A stretch of 64,000 bases of DNA, taken from Clostridium magnum DSM 2767 (lineage in GTDB: Bacteria; Bacillota; Clostridia; Clostridiales; Clostridiaceae). The stretch covers positions 1-64,000 of the forward strand of contig NZ_LWAE01000014.1 in assembly GCF_001623875.1 (NCBI RefSeq), given 5' to 3'. A program made the translations under genes and the position numbers. Positions within the stretch are counted from its first letter, which is position 1. Every line of letters starts with the position of its first letter. The notes beneath the pieces are model-generated. The model did no database searches and was not told the DNA's origin. It worked only from the letters and a program-made list of their open reading frames with translations. Shown piece by piece: positions 13,791 through 21,366 of this stretch.

Positions 13791-14669
13791 TTATAACCCC
13801 ACATGACATATATGACCTTCTTCTTTTTCCTGCTTTTCTATAAAATTCTTTCCTTCCTCTGTTTTATACATGCTTTGTCTCCTAATAGCTTCTTCAAAGT
13901 CAACTAAATGTCCATCAAATTCAGGACCATCTAAACATGCAAATTTGGTTTCTCCACCTACAGTAACTCTACAACCTCCACAGAGACCAACTCCGTCTAC
14001 CATTATGGACTTTAAACTTACTGTAGTTTTAATTCCAAAACTTTTGGTAACTTCACTGATAGACCTCATCATATTCATTGATCCTATTGCTACCACTTGA
14101 TCATATTTTTTTCTTTCTTTCTCTATAAGTTCTATTAATAAATCTGTAGTAAATCCCTTATATCCATAACTTCCATCATCAGTTGCTATATATAGATTAG
14201 CGGAAATTTCTTTTAGTTCTTCTTCAAGTACTAAATATTGCTTTGATTTACCTCCAATTATTACATCCACATTAACTCTATTTTCATTAAGCCATTTAAC
14301 TTGTGGATATATAGCAGCAGTTCCTGGTCCTCCACCTATAAATAACATTTTTTTATTTTTTAATTTTTCTAAATCTTCAGACATCAAAATAGATGATTGT
14401 CCTAATGGACCTACAAAATCCTTAAAAGATTGTCCTACATTGTAATTAGCTATCTTTTGTGTTGATGCTCCAAGTACTTGGAAAACTATAGTTACAGTTC
14501 CTTTTTTAGCATCATAATCAGAGATGGCTAGAGGTATTCTTTCAGCTTTTTCATCCACTTTAACTATTGCAAATTGTCCTGGTAAGCAAGACTTAGCAAT
14601 CCTTGGTGCTTGTACTTCAATCAAAAAGACATTAGGAACTAATTCTTTTTTGTTTAGAATTTTGTACAT
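13791..14669 (-). CDS. NfnA-like ferredoxin-NAD(P)+ oxidoreductase subunit alpha
   Basis: 292 residues. An N-terminal FAD-binding barrel (PGQFAIVKVDEKAERIPLAI) is followed by a nucleotide-binding domain with FIGGGPGTAAIYP and a C-terminal [2Fe-2S] loop DGVGLCGGCRV...FACLDGPEF. This is the family of NfnA, sulfide dehydrogenase beta and dihydroorotate dehydrogenase electron-transfer subunits. No separate NfnB gene is present here. The nearest NfnB-like domain is inside the 1201-residue protein of the same run, 90 bp downstream of this gene. The protein may therefore work with that complex. A GGAAGGGG site precedes the ATG, and a TATAAT box lies at about 14740-14735. Confidence 0.8.
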   Translation of the reverse strand: MYKILNKKELVPNVFLIEVQAPRIAKSCLPGQFAIVKVDEKAERIPLAISDYDAKKGTVTIVFQVLGASTQKIANYNVGQSFKDFVGPLGQSSILMSEDLEKLKNKKMLFIGGGPGTAAIYPQVKWLNENRVNVDVIIGGKSKQYLVLEEELKEISANLYIATDDGSYGYKGFTTDLLIELIEKERKKYDQVVAIGSMNMMRSISEVTKSFGIKTTVSLKSIMVDGVGLCGGCRVTVGGETKFACLDGPEFDGHLVDFEEAIRRQSMYKTEEGKNFIEKQEKEEGHICHVGL

Positions 14670-15127
14670 TTTAATTACCCCTTCCTAAATAAGCATCTTT
14701 TGTTATAATATACATTTTATATATTTGTTACTAATTATAGCATACAATCAATCGAAATTGTACAATTAATCTGAATTTATGCAAAATTGTTACAAAAATG
14801 TTTCGTAATTAGCTTAACCGAACGCTCTATATCAATTAATTCTGCTATAAAATTAAAAATATGAAATCATTTACTTATAAGTATCATATCATATATATTT
14901 TAATAAATCAGCTTTCATAATGACTAAATTTTTCCACTAATTTAGACAACATGTGCTTTTCTTTAATTATTCTGATAATGCAATTAGGTTATTTTTCAAT
15001 ATTCTACAAGTAAATTTGTATATTAACCCTAAAATTATATTACCAATTTTAGTTACTTTATAAGTTTACCTAAATACTGCCTATTAAACATAAAAATATA
15101 AATTCAAAAATATCAATATAAAAATAT
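14670..15127. other. AT-rich intergenic region with nfnA promoter box
   Basis: No coding frame with a ribosome site was found. On the minus strand a TATAAT (about 14740-14735) suits the NfnA-like gene, but I see no convincing -35 hexamer. The rest is featureless AT-rich sequence. Confidence 0.4.
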
Positions 15128-15172
15128 AAGAATAGATATCGTCATACCGGTGACATCTATTTAATGGCTATT
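15128..15172. terminator. Hairpin related to the one at 18936-18976
   Basis: AATAGATATCGTCA and TGACATCTATT form an imperfect stem, followed by AATGGCTATTA. The same pattern (GACACCTATTTATTGGCTTTTA) occurs at the other end of the asr operon. It probably adds a second stop after asrC, or is a dispersed palindrome. Confidence 0.4.
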
Positions 15173-15187
15173 AATTTAATTTTAATA

Positions 15188-15239
15188 AAAAAACAAAATG
15201 CGTTGGCGAAAAGATTTCTATCCTATCTACCAACGCATT
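15188..15239 (-). terminator. asr operon terminator
   Basis: On the minus strand, AATGCGTTGG (15239-15230) pairs with CCAACGCATT (15206-15197), followed by TTGTTTTTTT. It lies 23 bp past the asrC stop. Confidence 0.75.
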
Positions 15240-15261
15240 AAATATTTAGTTTTAATATTCA

Positions 15262-16215
15262 TTACCAATTAATATTATCTTGTACCTCTGCCTTACTTCC
15301 TAAGTTTACATCTTTTAATGCCCATTTCTTAAATTCTTGGTATCCAGTTCTATCTACAATGTATCCAATATGTTCTTTACCTAGTGGTGCATCCTTATCA
15401 ATATACTCTTCTATATAATCATAAGTGTTTAATATAATTTTTACTATACTCTCTTCATCTATCCACTTAATAAAGTCCTGAGCAAGTCTTGGATTCTTCT
15501 TGCCTGTTCTTCCCATTATCACTAACTTAAAATACTTCTCATCACTTCTTGTCCATGCACCTGTTGGACACTTGCCAACACATTCTCCACAACCAATACA
15601 CCTCGCATGATCTCTTACAACCTTAAAGTTTTCAAAAGTTAATGCTCCTGTGGCTCTTTTTTTACAGTTCTTAACACAGGCTTGGCAGCTTATACATCTA
15701 TAACTATCATATTGCGGCTCAGTCATTCCTATAATTCCAAAGTCATGCATTCTGGATTTTATGCAATCATTTGGACAACCAGTTAGTGCAATCTTAACAT
15801 GGCGATCATTAGGAAAAATAGCCTTTTCTATTTTCTGAGCAAATGCAGAAGTATTATAATTAGCAAAAGGGCAGACATTATTCCCTACACAGGCAGATAC
15901 ATTTCTAGTACCAGATGCAGGATATCCTGTGTTTGGATCTACTTGATTTATTTCTAAACCTTCTATTACAGGTTGAATTAATTCATTTATCTTAGGAATA
16001 TTCCTCATATCTATTCCAGGTATTTCAAATCCTTGTCTAGTAGTTATATGAACAGTTCCATTACCATATTCTTCAGCCACTTTTTGTAGTATTTCAAAGT
16101 GCTTCGCTTCCATATGACCACCTGGAACTCTTATTCTTATTGCAGTTTTGCCTCTTTCCTTTGTTACTCTAAATGCATTCTTTTTTAAAACCTTTGTATT
16201 AATATCTATAGACAT
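15262..16215 (-). CDS. asrC: Anaerobic sulfite reductase subunit C (siroheme catalytic subunit)
   Basis: 317 residues. It reduces sulfite to sulfide with electrons passed on by AsrA and AsrB. The sulfite reductase fold shows the coupled [4Fe-4S]-siroheme ligands (SACVGNNVCPF and TGCPNDCIK), with an inserted two-cluster ferredoxin domain (CISCQACVKNC, CIGCGECVGKCP) after the siroheme site, as is usual for AsrC. Last gene of the operon. A GGGGGGAG site lies 7 bases before ATG, 13 bp after asrB. A terminator follows. The order asrA-asrB-asrC makes the assignment firm. Confidence 0.95.
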   Translation of the reverse strand: MSIDINTKVLKKNAFRVTKERGKTAIRIRVPGGHMEAKHFEILQKVAEEYGNGTVHITTRQGFEIPGIDMRNIPKINELIQPVIEGLEINQVDPNTGYPASGTRNVSACVGNNVCPFANYNTSAFAQKIEKAIFPNDRHVKIALTGCPNDCIKSRMHDFGIIGMTEPQYDSYRCISCQACVKNCKKRATGALTFENFKVVRDHARCIGCGECVGKCPTGAWTRSDEKYFKLVIMGRTGKKNPRLAQDFIKWIDEESIVKIILNTYDYIEEYIDKDAPLGKEHIGYIVDRTGYQEFKKWALKDVNLGSKAEVQDNINW

Positions 16216-16228
16216 ACTTCTCCCCCCT

Positions 16229-17020
16229 TTAGTCCACTAAATTTTTAGCCTTAGTATAGTTAAACACTGGTCCCTCTAAACAGATATAAGTATCATCCAT
16301 TTTACAGTGTCCACACTTACCAACACCACAGCACATTTTTCGCTCATAGGAAACCCAAATATTCTCTTCTTTAATTCCTCTTTTAATAAACTCAGCTAAT
16401 GTAAACTTCATCATTATTGGAGGACCAACTACCACCACTTGTGCTTCCTCTACATTGTCAATTCTTAAATTTTTAACATAATTAGTAATCAATCCTACAT
16501 TACCATTATATCCTTCTTCGGCTTTATCTACAGTTACTGTAACGTCTAGGCTGTCACTCCATTTTTTAATAGACTCTTTAAACAATATATCATCTGGTGA
16601 CTTAAATCCAACTAAAAGATTGAAATTTTTAACTTCATTTCTGTTAGCAGAAAAATAATCCACAATTCCCTTAACAGGAGCGAGTCCTGTTCCACCTGCA
16701 GCTACAATAACTTCTTTTCCCTTATATATATCTACATCAAAGCCATTTCCATAAGGTCCTCTCATGAAAAGTCTATCTCCTGGAAAAAAAGTATGGATTA
16801 CGTCTGTAACTACCCCTACACGTCTAATTGTTAAATCTATATACCCATCCCCTATTTCGCAAACGGATATTGGAGCTTCTCCATATTTAGGTATAGAAAC
16901 CTCGAAGAATTGGCCAGGCTTTACGTCACCTGTAAATTCCATTCTAAAGGTATAATCAATATCTGTATGTGGAGTAATACTAATTATCTTACTAGCCTTT
17001 GGTAAATAAATATTCTCCAT
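16229..17020 (-). CDS. asrB: Anaerobic sulfite reductase subunit B (FAD, NAD(P)H)
   Basis: 263 residues. A ferredoxin-reductase-type FAD domain (PGQFFEVSIPKYGEAPIS, RGPYGNGF) is followed by a nucleotide domain with VAAGGTGLAPVKG and a C-terminal [2Fe-2S] loop CCGVGKCGHCKM...CLEGPVF. It takes electrons from NAD(P)H for AsrA/AsrC. The ATG starts immediately after the asrA stop and has a GAGGTG site inside asrA, so the genes are translationally coupled. Confidence 0.94.
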   Translation of the reverse strand: MENIYLPKASKIISITPHTDIDYTFRMEFTGDVKPGQFFEVSIPKYGEAPISVCEIGDGYIDLTIRRVGVVTDVIHTFFPGDRLFMRGPYGNGFDVDIYKGKEVIVAAGGTGLAPVKGIVDYFSANRNEVKNFNLLVGFKSPDDILFKESIKKWSDSLDVTVTVDKAEEGYNGNVGLITNYVKNLRIDNVEEAQVVVVGPPIMMKFTLAEFIKRGIKEENIWVSYERKMCCGVGKCGHCKMDDTYICLEGPVFNYTKAKNLVD

Positions 17021-18022
17021 TTACTTCACCTCTTCCATAGCTTTATTTAATTTATTTACACAATTTGAAAAGGAAATATATTCAGGACATGCATCGTCAC
17101 ATCTTCCACATCCTACACACATGTGATAACCAAATCTCTTTTTAAAGTCATAAACTTTATGCATAACTTTAAATCTCATTCTGTCACCCTTATCTTTTCT
17201 AAAACTATGACCACCAGCCATATCTGTAAAACCATCTACTTGACAAGAAGCCCAAACTCTTCTTCTTTCTCCAATATTTTTGTTGTCCTTGTAGAATATA
17301 TCTTGCATTGTAAAGCAAGCACAGGTGCCACAGACTGTATTACATCTACCACAAGCTATACATCTTTGTGAATATTCTTTCCATCCAGTCCAATTGAATA
17401 CTCTTCCATCTAAATTTTCAGGAACTTTTACTTCTATATCATTAGATTCTATAAATTTCGGATCTACTTCAGAATGTTCACACTGTTCAAAGTATGCTTT
17501 AAAACTCTCATTTCTGCACTGAACAGAAACTTGTCCTTCTTTTACTTTTACAAACAAATCATATTCCTCTGTTTTATTAGTTTCCATACTTACACAGAAA
17601 CAATTTTCAAAACTATTTTCACACTCCATTAGTGCAAATTTAACTTTTTCCCTTAATCTCTTGTAATATGGATCTTCAGCACCATTTTTTAAATAGATTT
17701 GATCTAGTCTCTTAACAGCATGTATATCACAACTTCTTAAGAATACTAAAATCTTCTTATCGTCTACTTTAGGCTCTGTTACACTGTCTTCTGTGAAGTA
17801 AAATAGAGTTTGAGTGATTGGAAGTATAACTTCTTTTGGTGAGAAATTAGATTTTTTGTCAAAAACTATTTCCTCAACCCTATTAATTTGTCCATACCTA
17901 ACTGTATCTGTGTCTGAAAAAGTACCCTTACCTTTTAAAAGTATGGGAGCATAAACCTTGTACTCATTTCCTATCGTGCTTAAAAAATTATTAAACTTTT
18001 CTGTGCTTAACTTATAACCCAT
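17021..18022 (-). CDS. asrA: Anaerobic sulfite reductase subunit A (ferredoxin-like)
   Basis: 333 residues. The C-terminal third carries two ferredoxin-type clusters (CIACGRCNTVCGTCACF and CVGCGRCDDACPEY). The N-terminal two thirds match the AsrA/hydrogenase-beta-like domain with RSCDIHAVKRLDQIYL. It passes electrons between AsrB and AsrC. A GGAGG site lies 5 bases before ATG. The FNT channel gene ends 11 bp upstream, so it belongs to the same transcript. Confidence 0.94.
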   Translation of the reverse strand: MGYKLSTEKFNNFLSTIGNEYKVYAPILLKGKGTFSDTDTVRYGQINRVEEIVFDKKSNFSPKEVILPITQTLFYFTEDSVTEPKVDDKKILVFLRSCDIHAVKRLDQIYLKNGAEDPYYKRLREKVKFALMECENSFENCFCVSMETNKTEEYDLFVKVKEGQVSVQCRNESFKAYFEQCEHSEVDPKFIESNDIEVKVPENLDGRVFNWTGWKEYSQRCIACGRCNTVCGTCACFTMQDIFYKDNKNIGERRRVWASCQVDGFTDMAGGHSFRKDKGDRMRFKVMHKVYDFKKRFGYHMCVGCGRCDDACPEYISFSNCVNKLNKAMEEVK

Positions 18023-18033
18023 TTTAACCCTCC

Positions 18034-18834
18034 TTATGCTACTTTATTCTTATTATCTAATTCCTCAGGCTTTCTTTTAGAAACATACCAATATGCTATA
18101 CCTACAAAAAACATTCCACCTACTATATTGCCTAATGTTACCGCCGTTAGGTTATATACGAATCCACCAAGGGATACTGCTGCCTTATGTGGAATCATCA
18201 AAGCTATTGAAAGTAATGTCATATTAGCTACACTATGTTCAAAACCTGAAGTTATAAATGCAAACAAACACCAGAATACCATAATAAGCTTTGCAGCTTC
18301 ATCCTTTAACTTAAAAAAGCACCATACTGCTAAACATACTAAAATATTACATAAAATTCCTCTTACAAAAAGCTCCATATATGGTGCTGTCATTTTTGCA
18401 GTAGCTGTTTTTAAAACAAATTCTGCCGTAGTGCCTCTCCAAAGTCCAGATGCTACAAATAGAGCTGCGACTACTACGGAACCTAAAACGTTTCCAATAT
18501 AACTAAAAACCCATATGTTCCAAACTGAACTCCATTTAACCTTTTTCTCTAATGCACCTATTGGCATAATCATATTATTACCTGTAAATAATTCAGAACC
18601 TGCAGCCAATACTAGACTTAAGGCAATTCCAAAAGAAACTCCCATAGCAATTTTGGTAGCTGGTGAATTTACAGCCCCCAATAATCCCCCTATAGTAAAT
18701 ATAAGTATAATTCCGAAACCTACAAACATACCAGCTAATGCTGATGCAACTAAATACTTACTTTTACTTTCCGTTAATAAATTGGCCTTTTTTACTGCGG
18801 CTTCACTAAGTTTGTTTATTTCCTCACTAAACAA
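18034..18834 (-). CDS. Formate/nitrite transporter family channel, probably hydrosulfide (HSC type)
   Basis: Six-helix FNT membrane channel of about 266 residues. Visible family features are the repeated half-membrane loop regions (LAAGSELFTGNNMIMPIG and TSGFEHSVANM) and NLTAVTLGNIVGG near the end. A clostridial FNT protein encoded beside asrABC has been characterised as a hydrosulfide channel, so export of the HS- made by AsrABC is the likely role; formate or nitrite transport is the alternative. It is the first gene of the operon. TTG 18834 is chosen because an AGAAAGGGTGG ribosome site lies just before it; an in-frame TTG at 18861 has none. Confidence 0.85.
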   Translation of the reverse strand: MFSEEINKLSEAAVKKANLLTESKSKYLVASALAGMFVGFGIILIFTIGGLLGAVNSPATKIAMGVSFGIALSLVLAAGSELFTGNNMIMPIGALEKKVKWSSVWNIWVFSYIGNVLGSVVVAALFVASGLWRGTTAEFVLKTATAKMTAPYMELFVRGILCNILVCLAVWCFFKLKDEAAKLIMVFWCLFAFITSGFEHSVANMTLLSIALMIPHKAAVSLGGFVYNLTAVTLGNIVGGMFFVGIAYWYVSKRKPEELDNKNKVA

Positions 18835-18881
18835 TTTTACCACCCTTTCTAATTTTTTCAAAGCACCATTGTTATATATTT

Positions 18882-18924
18882 AACATAACATAATTTTTAA
18901 AAAAATAATGTGATATTCATCACG
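18882..18924 (-). promoter_or_regulatory. asr operon promoter with Crp/Fnr-type palindrome
   Basis: TGTGATATTCATCACG at 18909-18924 is a TGTGA-N6-TCACg palindrome of the Crp/Fnr family. A possible -10 box TATGTT lies at 18887-18882 on the minus strand. The palindrome centre would sit about 40 bp before the start, the usual place for an activator. Confidence 0.5.
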
Positions 18925-18935
18925 TTTGTTAAAAA

Positions 18936-18976
18936 AAATAGATGTCATCATAATAACGACACCTATTTATTGGCTT
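18936..18976 (-). terminator. Terminator downstream of the hypothetical gene at 19177
   Basis: On the minus strand, AATAGGTGTCGT pairs imperfectly with GATGACATCTATT and is followed by a run of eight T. It would stop minus-strand transcripts before the asr promoter. It is related in sequence to the hairpin at 15128-15172. Confidence 0.5.
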
Positions 18977-18981
18977 TTAAC

Positions 18982-19172
18982 TTTATCCGATGACTACCCG
19001 CTCTAATACTCCCATACGCACTGTGTGAGTCGCTTTTCTTCAAAGCGTACGTTGCGAGCGGCTACGTCCCTGGATTCGTTCAACTAAAAATCAGGTGGGG
19101 GTTAAATGCCTAAATGGCATTTAACGGGCAAAGCCCCGGGTCGTAGACGAAACCCCATCTGATTCAAGTTTC
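18982..19172. repeat. Structured non-coding repeat, full-length copy
   Basis: AACTAAAAATCAGGTGGGG (19082-19100) pairs with CCCCATCTGATT (19153-19164). The closed segment holds a GTTAAATGCC/GGCATTTAAC stem (19101-19125) and a GGGC/GCCC stem. Upstream is a GC-richer block with an AAGCG loop region (19030-19075). It is clearly richer in GC than the flanks and has no ORF. Partial copies lie at 947-986 and 41493-41535. It resembles an IS200/IS605-type end or an omega-like RNA, but no TnpA or TnpB is nearby. Confidence 0.55.
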
Positions 19173-19176
19173 TACT

Positions 19177-19575
19177 TTATTTATCTTTGTCTACTTCTAC
19201 ATACTTAACATTTTTTAAATACACTTCTTTATTATCTTCTTCATCTGATGCTTCAATTGTATCTATATTTGAGAAATTTGTTTTAAGGGAATCAATCATT
19301 GTTTTTAAAGTATTATTTGCAAAAGACTCTATTTCTTCAAATAGTTCGTTAACCTCCTTCGTCTTAGAAACATATATGTCAATTTCTCCATTATAAAAAT
19401 TTTTAACGATTTTATCTACAGTAAATTGAGTACTATCATCTCTAGGTAATATAATTACATCTCCTGATTGTAATGTTAGGTACATAATATTGTCAGTCCT
19501 TATCCCAGTAGTTAGCTCCTCATAGTCACCTTCTTGATTATCTGATAATAAATAAAAATTTACTATAGCCTTCAT
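19177..19575 (-). CDS. Hypothetical acidic protein, 132 residues
   Basis: No family was recognised. The N-terminal half looks like a small beta-rich domain (TDNIMYLTLQSGDVIILPRDDSTQFTVDKIV), the C-terminal half is helical and acidic, and there is no signal or membrane segment. The stop lies 5 bp from the structured repeat at 18982-19172, so that repeat may have replaced the original downstream region. It has a GGAGGATG site before the ATG and is followed by the terminator at 18936. Confidence 0.6.
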   Translation of the reverse strand: MKAIVNFYLLSDNQEGDYEELTTGIRTDNIMYLTLQSGDVIILPRDDSTQFTVDKIVKNFYNGEIDIYVSKTKEVNELFEEIESFANNTLKTMIDSLKTNFSNIDTIEASDEEDNKEVYLKNVKYVEVDKDK

Positions 19576-19747
19576 GTTATCTTACATCCTCCTCTACATT
19601 CCTTTAAAGTTGAGTGTTTCATAGAAAAATATTAACTGTATTTATATCTCACTTGCATTATATTTATTAACTCTCTAATTTGTGAATGTAAGAACTTTCT
19701 TCATTAAAAAGGACCATTCCTAAAACCTAGAAATACTCCCCTTACTT

Positions 19748-20386
19748 TTAATTTGAATATCTTATTCTATAGTAGAATTTAAAAGTTAATTCCTCTAAAA
19801 AGCTAAATATTGAAGATGTTATAAAATATATTCCTATGGCTATAGGTGTTTTGATAGTTAATATTAAACTAAAAACTATCATAGGTATAAAGGTTGCTTT
19901 GCTCAAGTTACTTGAGTTATCTACTTTAAAAAACTTAAAGTAGTTTAATAGCATCGGACTGACAGAAGATAGTGCATAAATTATGGGTATAATAAAATAA
20001 CTATCACTTAGTTTTATACTATAAACCCAAGGTACAACAATGGTACTAACTTCAGGCATTCTTAATACCAGTGTGTATAATGCTGCTATTACTGGCATTT
20101 GAATAAATATTCCTAAACAACCCTTAAAACTTTTAAAACTTTCCTTATATAATTTCTCTCTTTCAATTTTTAGCTTATCTGAATTATTCTTGTATTTTTC
20201 TTCAACCTTGGCAAGTTCCACGGAAAACTTTTGTTGTTTTATCATAGCTTTCCTTTGTTTAAGAGATAAGGGTAATAAACCTAATTTAACAATTATAGTA
20301 ATTAGAATTATTGCTAATCCATAATCACCTGTAAAACTTAATACATAATTAAATAATAACTTTAAAACTTCTGATATAATACTCAT
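19748..20386 (-). CDS. YidC/Oxa1 family membrane protein insertase (short, second-type)
   Basis: 212 residues with about five membrane segments and the YidC core GDYGLAIILITIIVKLGLLPLSLKQ, a charged cytoplasmic hairpin (about residues 45-80), GCLGIFIQMPVIAALY and a C-terminal FLEELTFKFYYRIR. It helps insert and fold membrane proteins. The groove arginine usual in this family is Lys34 here, and there is no lipoprotein signal. It is not in the usual rnpA-rpmH locus, so it is probably a second YidC. Its AGGAGG site abuts a 12-bp stem formed with the end of the upstream small ORF, which suggests control by that ORF. Confidence 0.82.
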   Translation of the reverse strand: MSIISEVLKLLFNYVLSFTGDYGLAIILITIIVKLGLLPLSLKQRKAMIKQQKFSVELAKVEEKYKNNSDKLKIEREKLYKESFKSFKGCLGIFIQMPVIAALYTLVLRMPEVSTIVVPWVYSIKLSDSYFIIPIIYALSSVSPMLLNYFKFFKVDNSSNLSKATFIPMIVFSLILTIKTPIAIGIYFITSSIFSFLEELTFKFYYRIRYSN

Positions 20387-20398
20387 TTTTAAATCCTC

Positions 20399-20426
20399 CT
20401 ATTAATGTTTTTTTAAACATTAATAG
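20399..20426 (-). promoter_or_regulatory. Stem-loop abutting the yidC ribosome site
   Basis: CTATTAATGTTT and AAACATTAATAG form a perfect 12-bp stem with an AAAA loop on the minus strand. The right arm ends in the first two bases of the AGGAGG site for yidC. The left arm holds the last three sense codons of the upstream ORF, whose TAA is at 20415-20413 at the loop edge. A ribosome at that stop would melt the stem and free the yidC site. Confidence 0.65.
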
Positions 20427-20652
20427 CTCCTAAATGAATAAAATACCGCCAAATACCATATTTCTGAAAAACCAAGTAGTCCTTACAAGAAATCTTCAGT
20501 ATGTACTTCAAACCATTAATTACTGAATAGCTTATCTTTAAGTTATATTTAGTAACATATTTTTTATAAGAATAAACTATAAAAGAAAACGCTGCTAATA
20601 CATATATAAAAACTATAGATAAATACAAAATAGAATTAAAATCTATTTTCAT
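20413..20652 (-). CDS. Small membrane protein, candidate arrest/leader peptide for yidC
   Basis: 79 residues: a charged start, one hydrophobic segment (ILYLSIVFIYVLAAFSFIVYS, about residues 7-27), then a basic, aromatic-rich tail ending QKYGIWRYFIHLGAINV. ATG 20652 is chosen because an AAAGGA site lies 7 bases upstream; a longer frame to 20709 has no ribosome site. Size, single N-terminal membrane helix, position before a YidC gene and the overlap with a stem next to that gene's ribosome site all recall MifM of Bacillus, whose translation arrest switches on yidC2. I see no sequence match to MifM itself. It may be arrest-based control or plain translational coupling. Confidence 0.65.
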   Translation of the reverse strand: MKIDFNSILYLSIVFIYVLAAFSFIVYSYKKYVTKYNLKISYSVINGLKYILKISCKDYLVFQKYGIWRYFIHLGAINV

Positions 20653-20775
20653 AGCAAAGTCCTTTCTCAAAATTATAATTTCAACACAGTTTAAATTAAC
20701 TCTTAACAAGATTAATTTAAACTCTTATTCTTATAGTATCACCAATTCCTTTACTTGTAAACAAATATAAAAAAA

Positions 20776-20822
20776 TAGCACAACATATCCAATCCTAAAA
20801 GATTAAAGCATATGTTGTACTA
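20776..20822 (-). terminator. Terminator originally downstream of crp
   Basis: TAGCACAACATA/TATGTTGTACTA stem with one mismatch, followed on the minus strand by a T7 run. It lies about 45 bp after the stop of the crp 3' fragment and was probably the native terminator of crp before the element inserted. Confidence 0.65.
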
Positions 20823-20861
20823 TTATAGTTTTAAAATTAATCTTTACCCGCTCACTACTTG

Positions 20862-21020
20862 CTCCACTACTCTCTTCCCCTAAAATATATAGATAGCTCC
20901 GAAGGATTTTTTACCAATATTTTTTTCCCTACAAATTTAATCATACCCTTTTTCTCAAAACTCTTCATACACCTTGAGATAGTTTCTCTTGTGCTACCTA
21001 ACATATCTGCCAAGTAAGTA
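20862..21020 (-). pseudogene. 3' end fragment of a crp/fnr gene (outer direct repeat of the element)
   Basis: It encodes TYLADMLGSTRETISRCM... ending SELSIYFRGRE and the stop at 20869-20867: the C-terminal HTH part of a Crp/Fnr regulator with no effector domain. It matches 36573-36731, the 3' end of the intact crp gene, over 159 bp with 7 mismatches and no gap (my count). Similarity stops abruptly at 21020. It is best read as the original chromosomal 3' end of crp, separated from its gene by the integrated element. Confidence 0.8.
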
Positions 21021-21176
21021 GATGACAAAAGCTATGTTAACATCTGATTTTAAGCCGTTCTAATATTATTTTTACTTATAAGTTATGCATATCTTATTCT
21101 TTTTACTAATATTATACTACTAATTCTATATTATATTCAATTAAAAATTCTTACATATATTATATATGACCAAAAA

Positions 21177-21200
21177 GGTACAAAATTAATTGTACCTTCA
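21177..21200. terminator. Short hairpin, function unclear
   Basis: AAGGTACAA and TTGTACCTT pair around an AATTAA loop, with no T-run. No gene lies in 21021-21366. It could be an operator-like palindrome or part of the element end. Confidence 0.3.
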
Positions 21201-21366
21201 ACGGGGATATTATTGAGGGTATTGTAAGGGATATCTATATAAAAAGTAAAATAGCTTTTTTATATAATATTTACTAATCAATAATAATTATTACTTTATA
21301 CTTATTATTATATATCTTTTCTATTTTATTTCAAGTGTTATTTTTCGACATCTAAAATATAATTAA

